A stretch of DNA of 64,000 bases from Planctomycetota bacterium (GTDB lineage Bacteria > Planctomycetota > B15-G4 > SIAN01). Positions 7,313 through 16,830 of the stretch are shown here, piece by piece. The number at the start of each line of letters is the position of its first letter. Position 1 is the stretch's first letter. The notes below the pieces were generated by a model, which saw only the letters and a list, made by a program, of their open reading frames with translations, made no database searches and was not told the origin of the DNA. The stretch is taken from NCBI GenBank assembly GCA_028289345.1, contig JANQQL010000001.1:62001-126000 (forward strand), in the 5' to 3' direction. The translations under genes and the position numbers were made by a program.

Positions 7313-10051
7313 ATGCTGACCCGCGCCCTCATCTTTTCCGCCGCCGCCCTCTGCCTCCTGCCGCCGAACCAACTCTCGGCCTGCGCTGACGAGTTCCCGT
7401 CGAGCCCGGAGAGACCGGCCGATCAACTGTCCGGCCGCGAGCTCCTGCGCTGGAAGCTGCAGGCGATGTCCCACATTCGTCGCGGATCCCCGGAAGCCGC
7501 GGCGGACATCTTTGCGGGGCTCATCGACGGAGCCCCGAATGCCCATTGGATTCGTCGGGTCCTCGGGGAGGAGGCGGAGCGCCTCCGTCTTCTCGACGCA
7601 TCGACCCGACGTGCCATCCCCTCCAGCTTGCTCGGCGCCTCTCCTCGGTCTCATCCTCAGGACGCGGAACAGGCGCTTCGGGAACAGTACCCCTACGTCG
7701 AGCCCGGCGAACTCCTGCGTTGCGTGAATCGAGCCGAACAGCAAGGGCGCTGGGGCGACGCTCTGGAATGGAATCGACTTGGCTTTGGCGTGACCCCCGC
7801 CTCGGATCCCGCGTTCCTGAGATTCTTCGAGGGGTTGCTCCGGATCGCTCGTCAACCGGTCGCGGCCAGTGCCCACGCCATTGAGGAGCTTCGCCAACTC
7901 ACTTCTTACCCGTTCAATCGCCAGCGAGACGTGTACTGGCTCCAGGAGAAGATCCAGTCGCTCCGCAGTCACCACTCCTCGGAAGAGACCGCCCGTTTGG
8001 CAGATGAGATTCTTTCGCGCCTGACGACGGGTCGCGTGCACCTCGCAATCCGCCTGCGCCGTCGCGGTTTTTCCAGTGCATTCACGACCCTGGTGGATGA
8101 GTGGGACCAATGGCAAGAATTGACCAGCTCCGCGAGCCATGAGCTGGATCGCGCCGACCTGTTGTTCCTGATTGCAAGGGTCCTGCTGCCACGCAACGCC
8201 AGCGATCCCCGAGGGCTTCAAGCCCTGAATCAAGCTCGCCAGGTCGTGCCCCCTTCGTTACTCGAAACCGCAATCGTCTCGGAACTGGTGACACGACTTT
8301 CTCGCTTGGAGAATCACACGGAAGACTACGAATCTTTGGTTGCTTCCCTTTGGGAGCGGTCACCGCGGTTCTTGCGCCACGTATTGCCAGCGGTCGATGC
8401 CTCCTTGGATTCGCTGCGAGCTCAGGATCGCGGCAAACTGTTCTCTCGAACTCTGGACTCGGCGTCCCGATTGCCTTCGGATCATCCCTATGGCTCACGC
8501 CTGAACGAACTCCGCGCTTCCGCCGAGCTTGGCGCGCCCGCCATCGAGAACTACCAGCAATGCTTGGCAGAGATCCGGCCGGTCGAAGGGCTGATGGAAG
8601 CTCCACAACTTCGTGCCACTCGAGCTTTGGCCGACTTGCTGCGCACGTCGGCTCCGCGCACCGCGGTGGATCACTTCGCGAGACAGCTCGCACTTTCTCC
8701 TCCTCCCGATCCCTACGAACCCACCACGTTCCATCCGTACGCAGCCTTGTTTCAGCAGCTGCGCCAAACCGAGACCGACTTCTCGGAGATCCTTCCGCTG
8801 CTGTTCTTGTTGCTCGACGACGGATACGCCATTGGCGAAGCACAGGTGATCGAAGTGGTGCCGGCCCTCTTGGCCCCATTCGATCAGGAACAAGACCGGC
8901 GTGAGCTTCGTCGCGCGTTGGCCGCCAGAAAGCGCTGGGCCAGGGAGGAACTCGGCCAGGTCGGCGTGGCGCTCTTCTTGCAGCAGGTCTGGACCCAGAT
9001 GCGCCTCCTTGGGTCTTCCGCACGCGACACCATCCGCCTCCTGGAACAACAGAAGCGAGTGAGCGACGAAGACGTCTTCCAGGTGGTGCAACAGTTGATC
9101 AGGAACGATGACTCGGAGGCCGCTTTGGAGGCGCTGAGGATCGCTCGTCGAAAAGCAACTCCCGAGGGGGATCGATTCTCCTCGCGAGTCCCCGAGACGA
9201 TGCGCAAATGGCTGCTCTCCTCGCTCGAAGAGTTCAAGCGAGATGGGGACATTTCTCTCGCTTGCGCGGTCCTTGGCGGGGATCCGTCCCCCGCAACCCG
9301 TGACGCCTTGCTGTCTCGATTGCCTTCTCTGGATGGCTACTCCCTGTCGACCGCGTTACGTGCCCTTTGTCGCTCCGGCGAACAACTCCCGGAGTCCTTG
9401 CGCCACCACGTCGATCAGGAGCTGCTCTGGGAACTCTTGGGGAATGGAAGACTCTCGCTCGTGACCACCTGCTACGTGGTCAATCCTCAGGAGACATTGA
9501 ACGCCATCGCCTCGTTCCTCGAGCCGAACCGTGAACCTCAGCTCTTCCCGGCCGCCGCGGCCCGCCTGGCAAGTCTCGATCCCAGTCAGGCCCGTCAGTT
9601 TCTGGGCAAGCTTGCGGCCGACCCTCAGCCGGAAACTCGAGCCCGGGCCGTCGAGGTCCTTCGTCGCGTGGACCTGTCCCTGCCCGTGGAATCCCGCGCG
9701 GCGGCGCTCCGCTGGGCCTCGGATGATTCTCGAGCTCGCGTGGTCCGAGACACCATTCTCGGGCTGGACGAAACCCCGCTGGAGGGATTCGAAGTCGTAC
9801 GCTTCCTCGGTTTCTTGGACCAACGCAGCGCGGCCGTTGACGCGGCGATCGAGAAGCGCCTCGATCTTCTCCGGGACCGCGAGGCCATGGTCCAACTGGC
9901 TCATTGGATGCAGCAGCGTCCCGAACTGGTTCGACGCCATCCATTCGTGGACGCGTTGCGGCGCCTTTCCGGGCAAGACCTCCCTGGATTCGATCGCCTC
10001 CCAGTCGGGGAGCGAGGTCTTCTCTTGGACTCGATCCTGTCGACGCCCTGA
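7313..10051 (+). CDS. Secreted alpha-helical repeat protein (HEAT/TPR-like), unknown function
   Basis: The ATG at 7313 gives a clear signal peptide (LTRALIFSAAALCLLPP, cleavage near SACA-DE), better than the ATG at 7274 whose extra residues are polar. The mature part, about 890 residues, is almost entirely helical, with Arg/Leu/Glu-rich repeats. The C-terminal third (from about residue 700) resembles HEAT repeats, for example the run around ETRARAVEVLRRV and the following DSRARVVRDTILGL. No enzymatic motif is visible, so a periplasmic scaffold role is likely. It begins a plus-strand run of genes, but a 91-bp gap separates it from the glycosyltransferase gene. Confidence 0.7.
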   Translation: MLTRALIFSAAALCLLPPNQLSACADEFPSSPERPADQLSGRELLRWKLQAMSHIRRGSPEAAADIFAGLIDGAPNAHWIRRVLGEEAERLRLLDASTRRAIPSSLLGASPRSHPQDAEQALREQYPYVEPGELLRCVNRAEQQGRWGDALEWNRLGFGVTPASDPAFLRFFEGLLRIARQPVAASAHAIEELRQLTSYPFNRQRDVYWLQEKIQSLRSHHSSEETARLADEILSRLTTGRVHLAIRLRRRGFSSAFTTLVDEWDQWQELTSSASHELDRADLLFLIARVLLPRNASDPRGLQALNQARQVVPPSLLETAIVSELVTRLSRLENHTEDYESLVASLWERSPRFLRHVLPAVDASLDSLRAQDRGKLFSRTLDSASRLPSDHPYGSRLNELRASAELGAPAIENYQQCLAEIRPVEGLMEAPQLRATRALADLLRTSAPRTAVDHFARQLALSPPPDPYEPTTFHPYAALFQQLRQTETDFSEILPLLFLLLDDGYAIGEAQVIEVVPALLAPFDQEQDRRELRRALAARKRWAREELGQVGVALFLQQVWTQMRLLGSSARDTIRLLEQQKRVSDEDVFQVVQQLIRNDDSEAALEALRIARRKATPEGDRFSSRVPETMRKWLLSSLEEFKRDGDISLACAVLGGDPSPATRDALLSRLPSLDGYSLSTALRALCRSGEQLPESLRHHVDQELLWELLGNGRLSLVTTCYVVNPQETLNAIASFLEPNREPQLFPAAAARLASLDPSQARQFLGKLAADPQPETRARAVEVLRRVDLSLPVESRAAALRWASDDSRARVVRDTILGLDETPLEGFEVVRFLGFLDQRSAAVDAAIEKRLDLLRDREAMVQLAHWMQQRPELVRRHPFVDALRRLSGQDLPGFDRLPVGERGLLLDSILSTP

Positions 10052-10142
10052 GGGCGGAGGGTTCGTGTCCCACGGAACTGGTCGGTGACTTCTTTCCCCT
10101 TGAGTGAAATACTCCCCACACCCGATCTCCCTGGGGAACCCG

Positions 10143-11498
10143 ATGCAAAGCGACCCACTCACCGCCCGGCGCTACGGAATCCTCCTGACCCTCGTGGTCC
10201 TGGGGGCGCTGGGACTACGCGTGGCGATGACCACGGTCTTCGTGGGCCTGGATTCCCCCCCGGATGGGGACGCCAACAGTGACCAGATCGAGTACGAGCT
10301 GTTCGCCCACCACCTCGCCTCGGGAAAGGGCTACACCCTCGAGAACGGGGACGCGACGGCCATTCGACCACCCGGCACGTCCCTGACTCTGTGGCCGGTG
10401 TACCAGGTTTTCGGCCGCTCTTGGCCGCTGGGGCGCCTGTGGTTCTGTTTGTTGTCTGCGTTGACCTGCGCGGTGGTCGCCTGGGCAGCGGGCGTCTACT
10501 TCGGGCCGCGCACCGCCTTGTTGACGGCCGGGATGCTCGCGCTGTTTCCCGGCCACTTCTACTACTCCATGCATTTCGTGAGCGAGGTGCCCTTCGCTCT
10601 CACCGTGGCACTGATCGTCGGCTGCTTGCTGAACGCCTGGAAACACCGGACCTGGAAGTACGAAGTGTGGGCCGGGCTGGCGATCGGCTTTGCGGTGTTG
10701 ATCCGCCCACAAGCCATCCTCTTGATTCCGCTGGGCGGAGCGGTCTGGCTGCTGTCTCAGCTGCGGGGAACCCGTCATTCCTGGCGTCTCCCGCTCGTGG
10801 TTTCCTTGGTGGCGGCCACGGTGGTGATCCCCTGGGTGATGCGGAACCAGACCGAGATGGGCAAGGCCACCCTGTCCACCATTGGCGGCTACACATTTTG
10901 GGGCGCCCACAATCCGGTGGTTGCCGCCAGTGCCAAGTTGCGGGGCTCGTGGATGCCCGTGGACGATCTGATCGACGCGGACCATCCTGTGGACGGCAAC
11001 GAAGTCGAGCGCGAGGCCGCGACCTGGCGCCACGGCATTGCCTACGTGAAAGCCCATCCGGGCACCGCCATCCAACTCCTGGGCTGGAAGGTGTGGCGAC
11101 TGGTCTCGCCGTTCAAGCGAACGCCCAACCAGGCGGTGTACTGGACGTTCGCCTTGGCCTGGTTGCTTCTCGCTCCCCTGACCGCCCTCGGAATCTGGCG
11201 ACTGTTTCGAGAGTCCGCCGCCGCGGCGTGGATCATCGTCCTGCCACTGTGCGTGACCCTGGCGACGGCCTTGGTGTTCTATGGATCGGTTCGCTTCCGA
11301 GACTCGGTCAGCTCGATTCTGATTCTCCCTGCGGCCTATGCGGCCGCACGCTGGATCTTTCCTGCCGACCGAAACCAGGCCCTCTCGGGCCTGGAGATGG
11401 CACGACCCGTGGCCGACACCCCGGCGGGGCAGTCCCCCGACGGCGGCCCAGGACAGGACGTGTATCGCGAGTCCGTCGCTCCCGAAAGCCATTCCTGA
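10143..11498 (+). CDS. Membrane glycosyltransferase of the PMT/ArnT type (GT-C fold)
   Basis: The 451-residue protein has about nine to eleven hydrophobic helices. A first periplasmic loop carries acidic residues (PPDGDANSDQIEYE) in the place where GT-C enzymes keep the catalytic Asp/Glu, followed by an Arg-Pro-Pro-Gly (IRPPGTS) motif typical of the PMT_2/dolichyl-phosphate-mannose family. Such enzymes move a sugar from a polyprenyl phosphate to protein or lipid on the outer face of the membrane; the acceptor is unknown. ATG at 10143 is chosen over an upstream ATG because GGGGA lies at the right distance before it and the first helix follows. The C-terminal 50 residues are polar and low-complexity. 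Confidence 0.75.
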   Translation: MQSDPLTARRYGILLTLVVLGALGLRVAMTTVFVGLDSPPDGDANSDQIEYELFAHHLASGKGYTLENGDATAIRPPGTSLTLWPVYQVFGRSWPLGRLWFCLLSALTCAVVAWAAGVYFGPRTALLTAGMLALFPGHFYYSMHFVSEVPFALTVALIVGCLLNAWKHRTWKYEVWAGLAIGFAVLIRPQAILLIPLGGAVWLLSQLRGTRHSWRLPLVVSLVAATVVIPWVMRNQTEMGKATLSTIGGYTFWGAHNPVVAASAKLRGSWMPVDDLIDADHPVDGNEVEREAATWRHGIAYVKAHPGTAIQLLGWKVWRLVSPFKRTPNQAVYWTFALAWLLLAPLTALGIWRLFRESAAAAWIIVLPLCVTLATALVFYGSVRFRDSVSSILILPAAYAAARWIFPADRNQALSGLEMARPVADTPAGQSPDGGPGQDVYRESVAPESHS

Positions 11499-11528
11499 AC
11501 CTCGCGCGTCTCGCAGTAACATGAAGAG

Positions 11529-12089
11529 ATGAACGTCTCTTCCACTTCTCGTCTGGTTTGGATCGACCTGGAAATGACCGGTCTCGATCCGCGCCGCGAC
11601 GCCGTGCTCGAAATCGCCACCCTGGTCACCGACGCGGAGCTCGACCTGATCGCCGAGGGTCCCTCTCTGGTCATTCACCAACCGGACGAAACCTTGGAGC
11701 GCATGAACTCCATCGTCCGCGAGATGCATGATCGGAACGGGCTGACCGAGAAGGTCCGCGAGTCAAAGCTCTCCCTCGAAGATGCCGAAGCTCGCACCAT
11801 CCGGTTTCTGCAGCAACACTGCGAACCCCGCAAAGCACCACTCTGCGGGAATACGATTTGGATGGATCGTGCTTTCCTTCTCCAGCACATGCCGCGGATC
11901 CACGAGTACCTTCACTACCGCGTCATCGATGTGAGCAGTCTGAAGGAACTGGCGCGACGCTGGGACCCCTCGGTTCTGGCAACGCTGCCGGCAAAGCCTG
12001 AAACCCATCGAGCCCTGGATGACATTCGGGCATCGATCGACGAATTGCGCCACTACCGGAAGAATCTCATTCTGGCACCCCAGAAGTGA
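11529..12089 (+). CDS. orn: Oligoribonuclease (DEDDh 3'-5' exonuclease)
   Basis: Orn degrades 2-5-nt RNAs and pGpG to mononucleotides in the cytoplasm and is usually essential. The 186-residue length is standard. Exo I is WIDLEMTGLDPRRD (Asp13 and Glu15), exo II carries the WMDRAFL region, and exo III is HRALDDI near the C-terminus, giving the DEDDh set. The gene sits 30 bp downstream of the glycosyltransferase gene and may be cotranscribed. Confidence 0.95.
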   Translation: MNVSSTSRLVWIDLEMTGLDPRRDAVLEIATLVTDAELDLIAEGPSLVIHQPDETLERMNSIVREMHDRNGLTEKVRESKLSLEDAEARTIRFLQQHCEPRKAPLCGNTIWMDRAFLLQHMPRIHEYLHYRVIDVSSLKELARRWDPSVLATLPAKPETHRALDDIRASIDELRHYRKNLILAPQK

Positions 12090-12258
12090 CGCGGAGGCGG
12101 CCCGCGGAAGAACAAGAGGGGCCGGCTTTTCGTATCGTCCTTGCCTCCGAGGGATCGGGTGACGGTGAGGGACCGCTGGGTTCGATCACCAGAAACCGGG
12201 CCCCGCCGGACTGGCAACGAAGCTCTTCCCTGCGGCGCCTCTGAAAGAACGGGAGTTG

Positions 12259-13344
12259 ATGGTGAGTGCCACCTACTGGGATTACATCCGGGTCGAGGAG
12301 TTGACCGACCTTCAGGCAGGACTGGCCCAACAGGACCGCGAGCTGACCAACGACGAACACCTGTTCATCGTGGCTCATCAGGTCCACGAGCTTTGGTTCA
12401 AGTTGGTCATCCGCGAACTCGAGTCGGCCTGTGAGTTGTTCAATCGGGACCCGGTTCCAGAAACCTCACTGGCCGCCGCGGCACGAGGGCTGCGCCGGGT
12501 CTGCCGCATCTTCCGCTTGGCGACCGAGCACTTCAGTTTGCTCGAAACGATGACTACCCGGGACTACCTCGATTTCCGTGATAAGCTGACTCCCGCGAGC
12601 GGGTTCCAGTCGGCCCAGTTCCGCGAAATCGAGATTCTCCTCGGCCTTGAAAACTCCCAGCGCATTCCCTTGAACGAAAAGGTCGGAACGCTGGACGTGT
12701 TGAAGACTGCCGACGGACAAACCACGCCGGCGTGGGAACGAGTCAACGAGCGCATCTCCGCAGGAATCTCATTGCGGGTGGCACTGGAGCAATGGCTGGC
12801 TCGAACACCGATCGACGGATCCCGGCCGAGTCAAGGAAACGACCAGGAGCGGGTCGACGGGTTCTTGACTCGGTTCCTGCGTCAGCATGAACACGCGATC
12901 CAGGCGGCCCTTGGGGAGCGGTCGCAATCAGACAGCGACCGGAACGCGGTCCAAGCGAAATTCCAAGTCGAACTGGAACAAGCTCGTGATTACTTGATGG
13001 ACCAGAATCCCCGAACTCGGCGCATTCGGGCAGCCATCTTGTTCATCGAGTGCTACCGCGAGCTTCCCCTACTCGCGTGGCCTCGAGAGATTCTGGATCA
13101 CACCCTCGAAGTGGAGCAAACCTATCTCATCTTCCGCCAACGCCACGCGCGCATGGTCGAACGGATGATCGGTCGCCGAGTGGGAACCGGCGGTTCGGAC
13201 GGAGTCGACTACCTGGATCGAACGGCGTTGGCATACCGGGTGTTTCCGGATCTCTGGAAAGCCCGGACCTTTCTGCTTCGGCGCGATCACTTGCCGTCCC
13301 TCGACCACGGAGAGTCTTACCAGTTCAAAGCAGACCAGGGATGA
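12259..13344 (+). CDS. kynA: Tryptophan 2,3-dioxygenase (haem enzyme)
   Basis: The enzyme opens the indole ring of L-Trp to N-formylkynurenine. The 361-residue protein shows the family signatures: HLFIVAHQVHELWFKL near residue 33, the TRDYLDFRDKLTPASGFQS region, and the C-terminal GTGGSDGVDYLDRTA. The haem-binding His is expected in the C-terminal half. ATG at 12259 follows GGGAG closely; GTG at 12262 has better spacing and is an alternative. The stop overlaps mqnB as ATGA. Its coupling to menaquinone genes is unusual. No other kynurenine-pathway gene is in view. Confidence 0.93.
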   Translation: MVSATYWDYIRVEELTDLQAGLAQQDRELTNDEHLFIVAHQVHELWFKLVIRELESACELFNRDPVPETSLAAAARGLRRVCRIFRLATEHFSLLETMTTRDYLDFRDKLTPASGFQSAQFREIEILLGLENSQRIPLNEKVGTLDVLKTADGQTTPAWERVNERISAGISLRVALEQWLARTPIDGSRPSQGNDQERVDGFLTRFLRQHEHAIQAALGERSQSDSDRNAVQAKFQVELEQARDYLMDQNPRTRRIRAAILFIECYRELPLLAWPREILDHTLEVEQTYLIFRQRHARMVERMIGRRVGTGGSDGVDYLDRTALAYRVFPDLWKARTFLLRRDHLPSLDHGESYQFKADQG

Positions 13345-14012
13345 ACCCCGTCCCTTTGGTGTTCGTACCCACTCGGCAAGAAGCCGAGGGCTTGCTGGGC
13401 CACTCCATGGTGGGACACGAGGAATCGGTGACCATCGCCGGCAGGGAAACTCATTGGGTCCTGTGCGGACTGGGTGTCGCCAGCGCCGCGGCCCTTTGCA
13501 GCACTTGGATGCAACGAGTTCACCCGCCGCGTGCCGCTTTGGTTGGTTTGGCCGGCAGCTACGACTTGGGTCGGGCTCCCCTCGGCTCGGTCATTCGCCC
13601 GACACAAGTCCTCTGCGCCGGCATCGGCGTCGGCGAAGACAGGGAGTTCCAACCGCTTCCCTTTCCCCTGATTCCCGAAGGACTCGTGGGGCCTCACGAT
13701 CAAGGCGACACGCTTGTCATCCATGGGAATGCCACGGGGGAGACTCCCACGTCGCTCCTCAGCGTGACCTCCGCGGCTTCCAGTCCGAGCCATGCGGCAC
13801 GCCGCCAGGAGCGTTGCCCCGAAGCGATCGCCGAGGCCATGGAGGACTATGGCGCGGCCCTCGCCGCAGCGATTCAAGGAATCCCGCTGGCCATCATTCG
13901 CGGAATATCCAACCGCGCCGGAGACCGCGACCACCGCCAATGGCAAACACACCCCGCTCTGCGCGCCTGCCGAAAGGAACTGGAGCGCTGGCTGTCGGAG
14001 CCGGTGCCATGA
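13341..14012 (+). CDS. mqnB: Futalosine hydrolase
   Basis: MqnB splits futalosine (or aminodeoxyfutalosine) into the base and dehypoxanthine futalosine in the alternative menaquinone pathway. The 223-residue protein is a nucleoside-phosphorylase-like hydrolase. It has an N-terminal VFVPTRQEAEGLL, a Gly-rich CGLGVASAA segment, VGLAGSYDLG, and a C-terminal IPLAIIRGISNRAGDRD that matches the substrate-binding IRGISN(x)AGDR of the family. The start overlaps the dioxygenase stop and its own stop overlaps mqnD, both as ATGA. Together with mqnD this supports futalosine-route menaquinone synthesis; mqnA, mqnC and mqnE are not in the window. Confidence 0.9.
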   Translation: MNPVPLVFVPTRQEAEGLLGHSMVGHEESVTIAGRETHWVLCGLGVASAAALCSTWMQRVHPPRAALVGLAGSYDLGRAPLGSVIRPTQVLCAGIGVGEDREFQPLPFPLIPEGLVGPHDQGDTLVIHGNATGETPTSLLSVTSAASSPSHAARRQERCPEAIAEAMEDYGAALAAAIQGIPLAIIRGISNRAGDRDHRQWQTHPALRACRKELERWLSEPVP

Positions 14013-14857
14013 CCTTGCGCGTGGGACTCTCCACCTGCCCCAACGACACCTTCGCCTTCCACGGAATCCTCGCCGAGAAAGTCGATCGGCGAGGACTGGA
14101 TCTCGAGCTGGAATTGCTCGACATCCAGGAATTGAACACCGCCCTTCTCCAAGGACAACTGGACGTCTCCAAAGCCAGCTTCTTCGCCGCGTTGAGACTT
14201 GCCGAAACCCACGGAGTGCTGCCGGTTGGATCCGCGTTGGGGTTTGGCGTCGGGCCCTTGCTGCTGGCGTCACGCTCGGGCGTTCAACCGTCTTCCCAAA
14301 CCAGAGTCCTGTGTCCAGGGGAAGACACCACGGCCACCCTGTTGTTCCGTTGCTTCTATCCCGACAGTGCTGTCCCGGAATTCGTCAACTTTGCAGACAT
14401 CATGCCAGCCCTCCAAAGCGGAGAGGCCGATCTAGGCGTGGTGATTCACGAAGGGCGATTCACTTACCAGAACCTCGGCCTGCACCTGGTGAGCGACCTC
14501 GGCCGGGAATGGGAACAGACCACAGGCACACCGGTCCCCTTGGGAGGACTGCTCGCGCGACGAGACCTGCCCCTTTCCACGGTCGAACGATTCTGCCAGG
14601 TGTTGCGCGACTCCCTCAACTACGCCCAAGATCACCGGGAGGAGGCCTTGGAATCCATGCGTCGTTACGCCCAGGAGTTGTCGGACGACGTGATCTGGTC
14701 TCATGTGGAACTCTATGTGAACGAATCCACCCACGATCTGGGTATCAGCGGCGAAGGGGCGCTGGAAGCATTGTCCCGGGTTGCACGAGAGCGCGGAATC
14801 GTGCCCGGCTTGCTTTCGGCGCCCCGGATTCTCTTGCCCCGCGACTCGTCGCGCTGA
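14009..14857 (+). CDS. mqnD: 1,4-dihydroxy-6-naphthoate synthase
   Basis: MqnD converts cyclic dehypoxanthine futalosine to 1,4-dihydroxy-6-naphthoate. The 282-residue protein has the periplasmic-binding-protein-like fold and clear family sequences: LSTCPNDTFAFHG at residues 7-19, DVSKASFFAA, and the GPLLLAS strand. The catalytic His corresponds to the one in VVIHEGRFTYQ. The start overlaps the mqnB stop by four bases. Length is normal and no defect is seen. Confidence 0.95.
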   Translation: MTLRVGLSTCPNDTFAFHGILAEKVDRRGLDLELELLDIQELNTALLQGQLDVSKASFFAALRLAETHGVLPVGSALGFGVGPLLLASRSGVQPSSQTRVLCPGEDTTATLLFRCFYPDSAVPEFVNFADIMPALQSGEADLGVVIHEGRFTYQNLGLHLVSDLGREWEQTTGTPVPLGGLLARRDLPLSTVERFCQVLRDSLNYAQDHREEALESMRRYAQELSDDVIWSHVELYVNESTHDLGISGEGALEALSRVARERGIVPGLLSAPRILLPRDSSR

Positions 14858-15027
14858 GGGACCTCGGCCCGGCCAAGGTGCGTCGCCGGACAACACGAAC
14901 GCGCGATCCGAAGGCACCCCCTGTTCATGAAGCTCCTAAGGCGGGAAAATGGGAGCCAGGTTTCCAACGGATTCGGCGGTTCCCGCCTCCGAACCGGGGA
15001 ACCCCTTCACGAAAGGAAGCAGAATCC

Positions 15028-16830
15028 ATGTCTTCACCCAGTTGGCGATCTCCTGCCGCGTTGGTCGCATTTCTCCAACTCGTGTCTGTGTCCGGTCTGG
15101 CCCACGCCGAGGAAACGGAACCGCAAACGGCACCGGTCGCCAACTTCGCCCTGAGTGATGCCCACGGGCAAGATGTTTCTCTGTACGACCATCGCCAGGG
15201 CGTGGTCGCTACCGTGCTCGCGTGGACCTCGGTGGATTGTCCCATCGCCAAGCTCTACGCCCCGCGCTTGGCCCGGCTCGACAAGGAGTACCGCGACGAA
15301 GGGGTGCGGTTCTTCGGGGTCAATCCCAACCTCCAGGACAGCGCCGAAGAGGTGCGCGAGCGCGCGGCCAAAGTCGGGGTCGAATTCCCCATTCTGCTGG
15401 ATCCGCTGCAAGCGGTCACCGACGCCTTCGGCGTCACTCGCACCACCGAGGTCGTGGTTCTCGATGCTGAGATGCGCATTCGCTACCGCGGAGCCCTGGA
15501 CGACCAATACGGCGTCGGGTCGCAGCGTCCCCGCCCCCTGAACGACTATCTCATCGAAGCCCTCGAGTCCCTTCTTGCAGAAGAGCCCGTAGAAACGGTG
15601 AAGACCGACGCCCCCGGTTGCCTGGTGGGACGCGTCATGGACACGCGTCAGGTAGACGTCAACTACCACCGGGACATTGCCCCCATTTTGGATCGAAAGT
15701 GTGTGGAGTGCCACCGGAGCGGTCAGATCGGCCCCATGTCTTTCGAGGATTACGATTCGACGAGAGGCTGGGCACCGATGATCGCGGAGGTCGTCGACAA
15801 TGGACGCATGCCGCCATGGCATGCCAACCCACAACACGGGACGTTCTCCAACCGACGTCGACTCACCGAGACGGAGAAAGCACAGCTGATTCTCTGGGCT
15901 CAGAATGGAGCCGTCGAAGGGGACCCAGCGGATCATCCTCCCGCCCCGAGCTTTCCGGACGACGACTGGCAGATCGGCACCCCGGATCTGGTCGTCGAGC
16001 TTCCCGAAGAGCAGCTGATTCCTGCGGAAGGCACCATCCCTTATCGCTTCGTGTTGGTGGACCCTCAGCTGAAAGAAGATCGCTGGATCCAGGCGGTCGA
16101 GATTCGCCCCACCAATGCCGCCGCGACCCACCACGTCTTGGTCATTCACGTTCCCCCATCCCAAGAAGTGCGCGACGTTCTTTCTGAGCTGCAAAGCGAC
16201 GGTGAGTTTCTGCAAGCCGGCTACTTCGCGGTCAACGTGCCCGGCGCCCGTCCCAACGTGTGGCCCGAAGGAATGGGTAAGTTTCTGCCGGCAGGGTCTC
16301 GCTTTCTCTTCCAGCTGCACTACACCGCCTACGGGGAAGAGGGAGTCGATCGCTCGCGGATGGCGCTTCGCTTCGCGCGAGAAGAAGTGAAACACGAAGT
16401 CCACACCCTCGGGATCGGCAACACCAACATCGAGATCCCGCCGCGTTCCAAAGCCACCTTCCAGGCCTACCACGTGTTCGAGAAGCCCGCCCTGTTGCTC
16501 TCGATGTTTCCCCACATGCACACCCGCGGCGACGCGTTCCGGTTCGAGCGCATCGGAGTCGAGGACGAAGTTCTGCTCGATGTCCCGGAATACGACTTCA
16601 ACTGGCAGAACTTCTACCGACTTCAGGAGCCGGTTCGGATTCGCGCCGGCGAAACCGTCGTCTGCACCGCACGATTCGACAACTCGGTCGACAACCGTGC
16701 CAACCCGGATCCGGATGCGCGAGTGTTCTGGGGCGATCAAACCTGGGAAGAGATGCTGATCGGCTACGTGGACTACATCGACGCGGTCGACAGCAAGAAA
16801 TCACCTTCCGAGGACAGCACGTCCTACTGA
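15028..16830 (+). CDS. Secreted redoxin - cytochrome c - copper type II monooxygenase-like fusion
   Basis: ATG at 15028 follows AAAGGAAG at good spacing and yields a signal peptide ending near residue 27 (AHA). Residues about 35-190 form an AhpC/TSA-type redoxin with a single Cys71 in DCPIAK and no CxxC. Residues 215-300 contain one haem c site (Cys225, Cys228, His229 in CVECHRSG). Residues about 310-590 resemble the copper type II ascorbate-dependent monooxygenase fold, with His368-His369-x4-His374 in ATHHVLVIH, His431 in QLHYTAYG and His496-x-His498 in FPHMHTRG. These match the expected paired copper sites of peptidylglycine-monooxygenase-like proteins. It probably works in the periplasm; the substrate is unknown. 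Fusions of this general type are known from Planctomycetes and relatives. Confidence 0.82.
   Translation: MSSPSWRSPAALVAFLQLVSVSGLAHAEETEPQTAPVANFALSDAHGQDVSLYDHRQGVVATVLAWTSVDCPIAKLYAPRLARLDKEYRDEGVRFFGVNPNLQDSAEEVRERAAKVGVEFPILLDPLQAVTDAFGVTRTTEVVVLDAEMRIRYRGALDDQYGVGSQRPRPLNDYLIEALESLLAEEPVETVKTDAPGCLVGRVMDTRQVDVNYHRDIAPILDRKCVECHRSGQIGPMSFEDYDSTRGWAPMIAEVVDNGRMPPWHANPQHGTFSNRRRLTETEKAQLILWAQNGAVEGDPADHPPAPSFPDDDWQIGTPDLVVELPEEQLIPAEGTIPYRFVLVDPQLKEDRWIQAVEIRPTNAAATHHVLVIHVPPSQEVRDVLSELQSDGEFLQAGYFAVNVPGARPNVWPEGMGKFLPAGSRFLFQLHYTAYGEEGVDRSRMALRFAREEVKHEVHTLGIGNTNIEIPPRSKATFQAYHVFEKPALLLSMFPHMHTRGDAFRFERIGVEDEVLLDVPEYDFNWQNFYRLQEPVRIRAGETVVCTARFDNSVDNRANPDPDARVFWGDQTWEEMLIGYVDYIDAVDSKKSPSEDSTSY

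Noticed and set aside
10044..10056. CGCCC-TGA-GGGCG hairpin at the end of the helical-repeat gene
   Set aside because: Short stem without following T run; insufficient for a terminator call.
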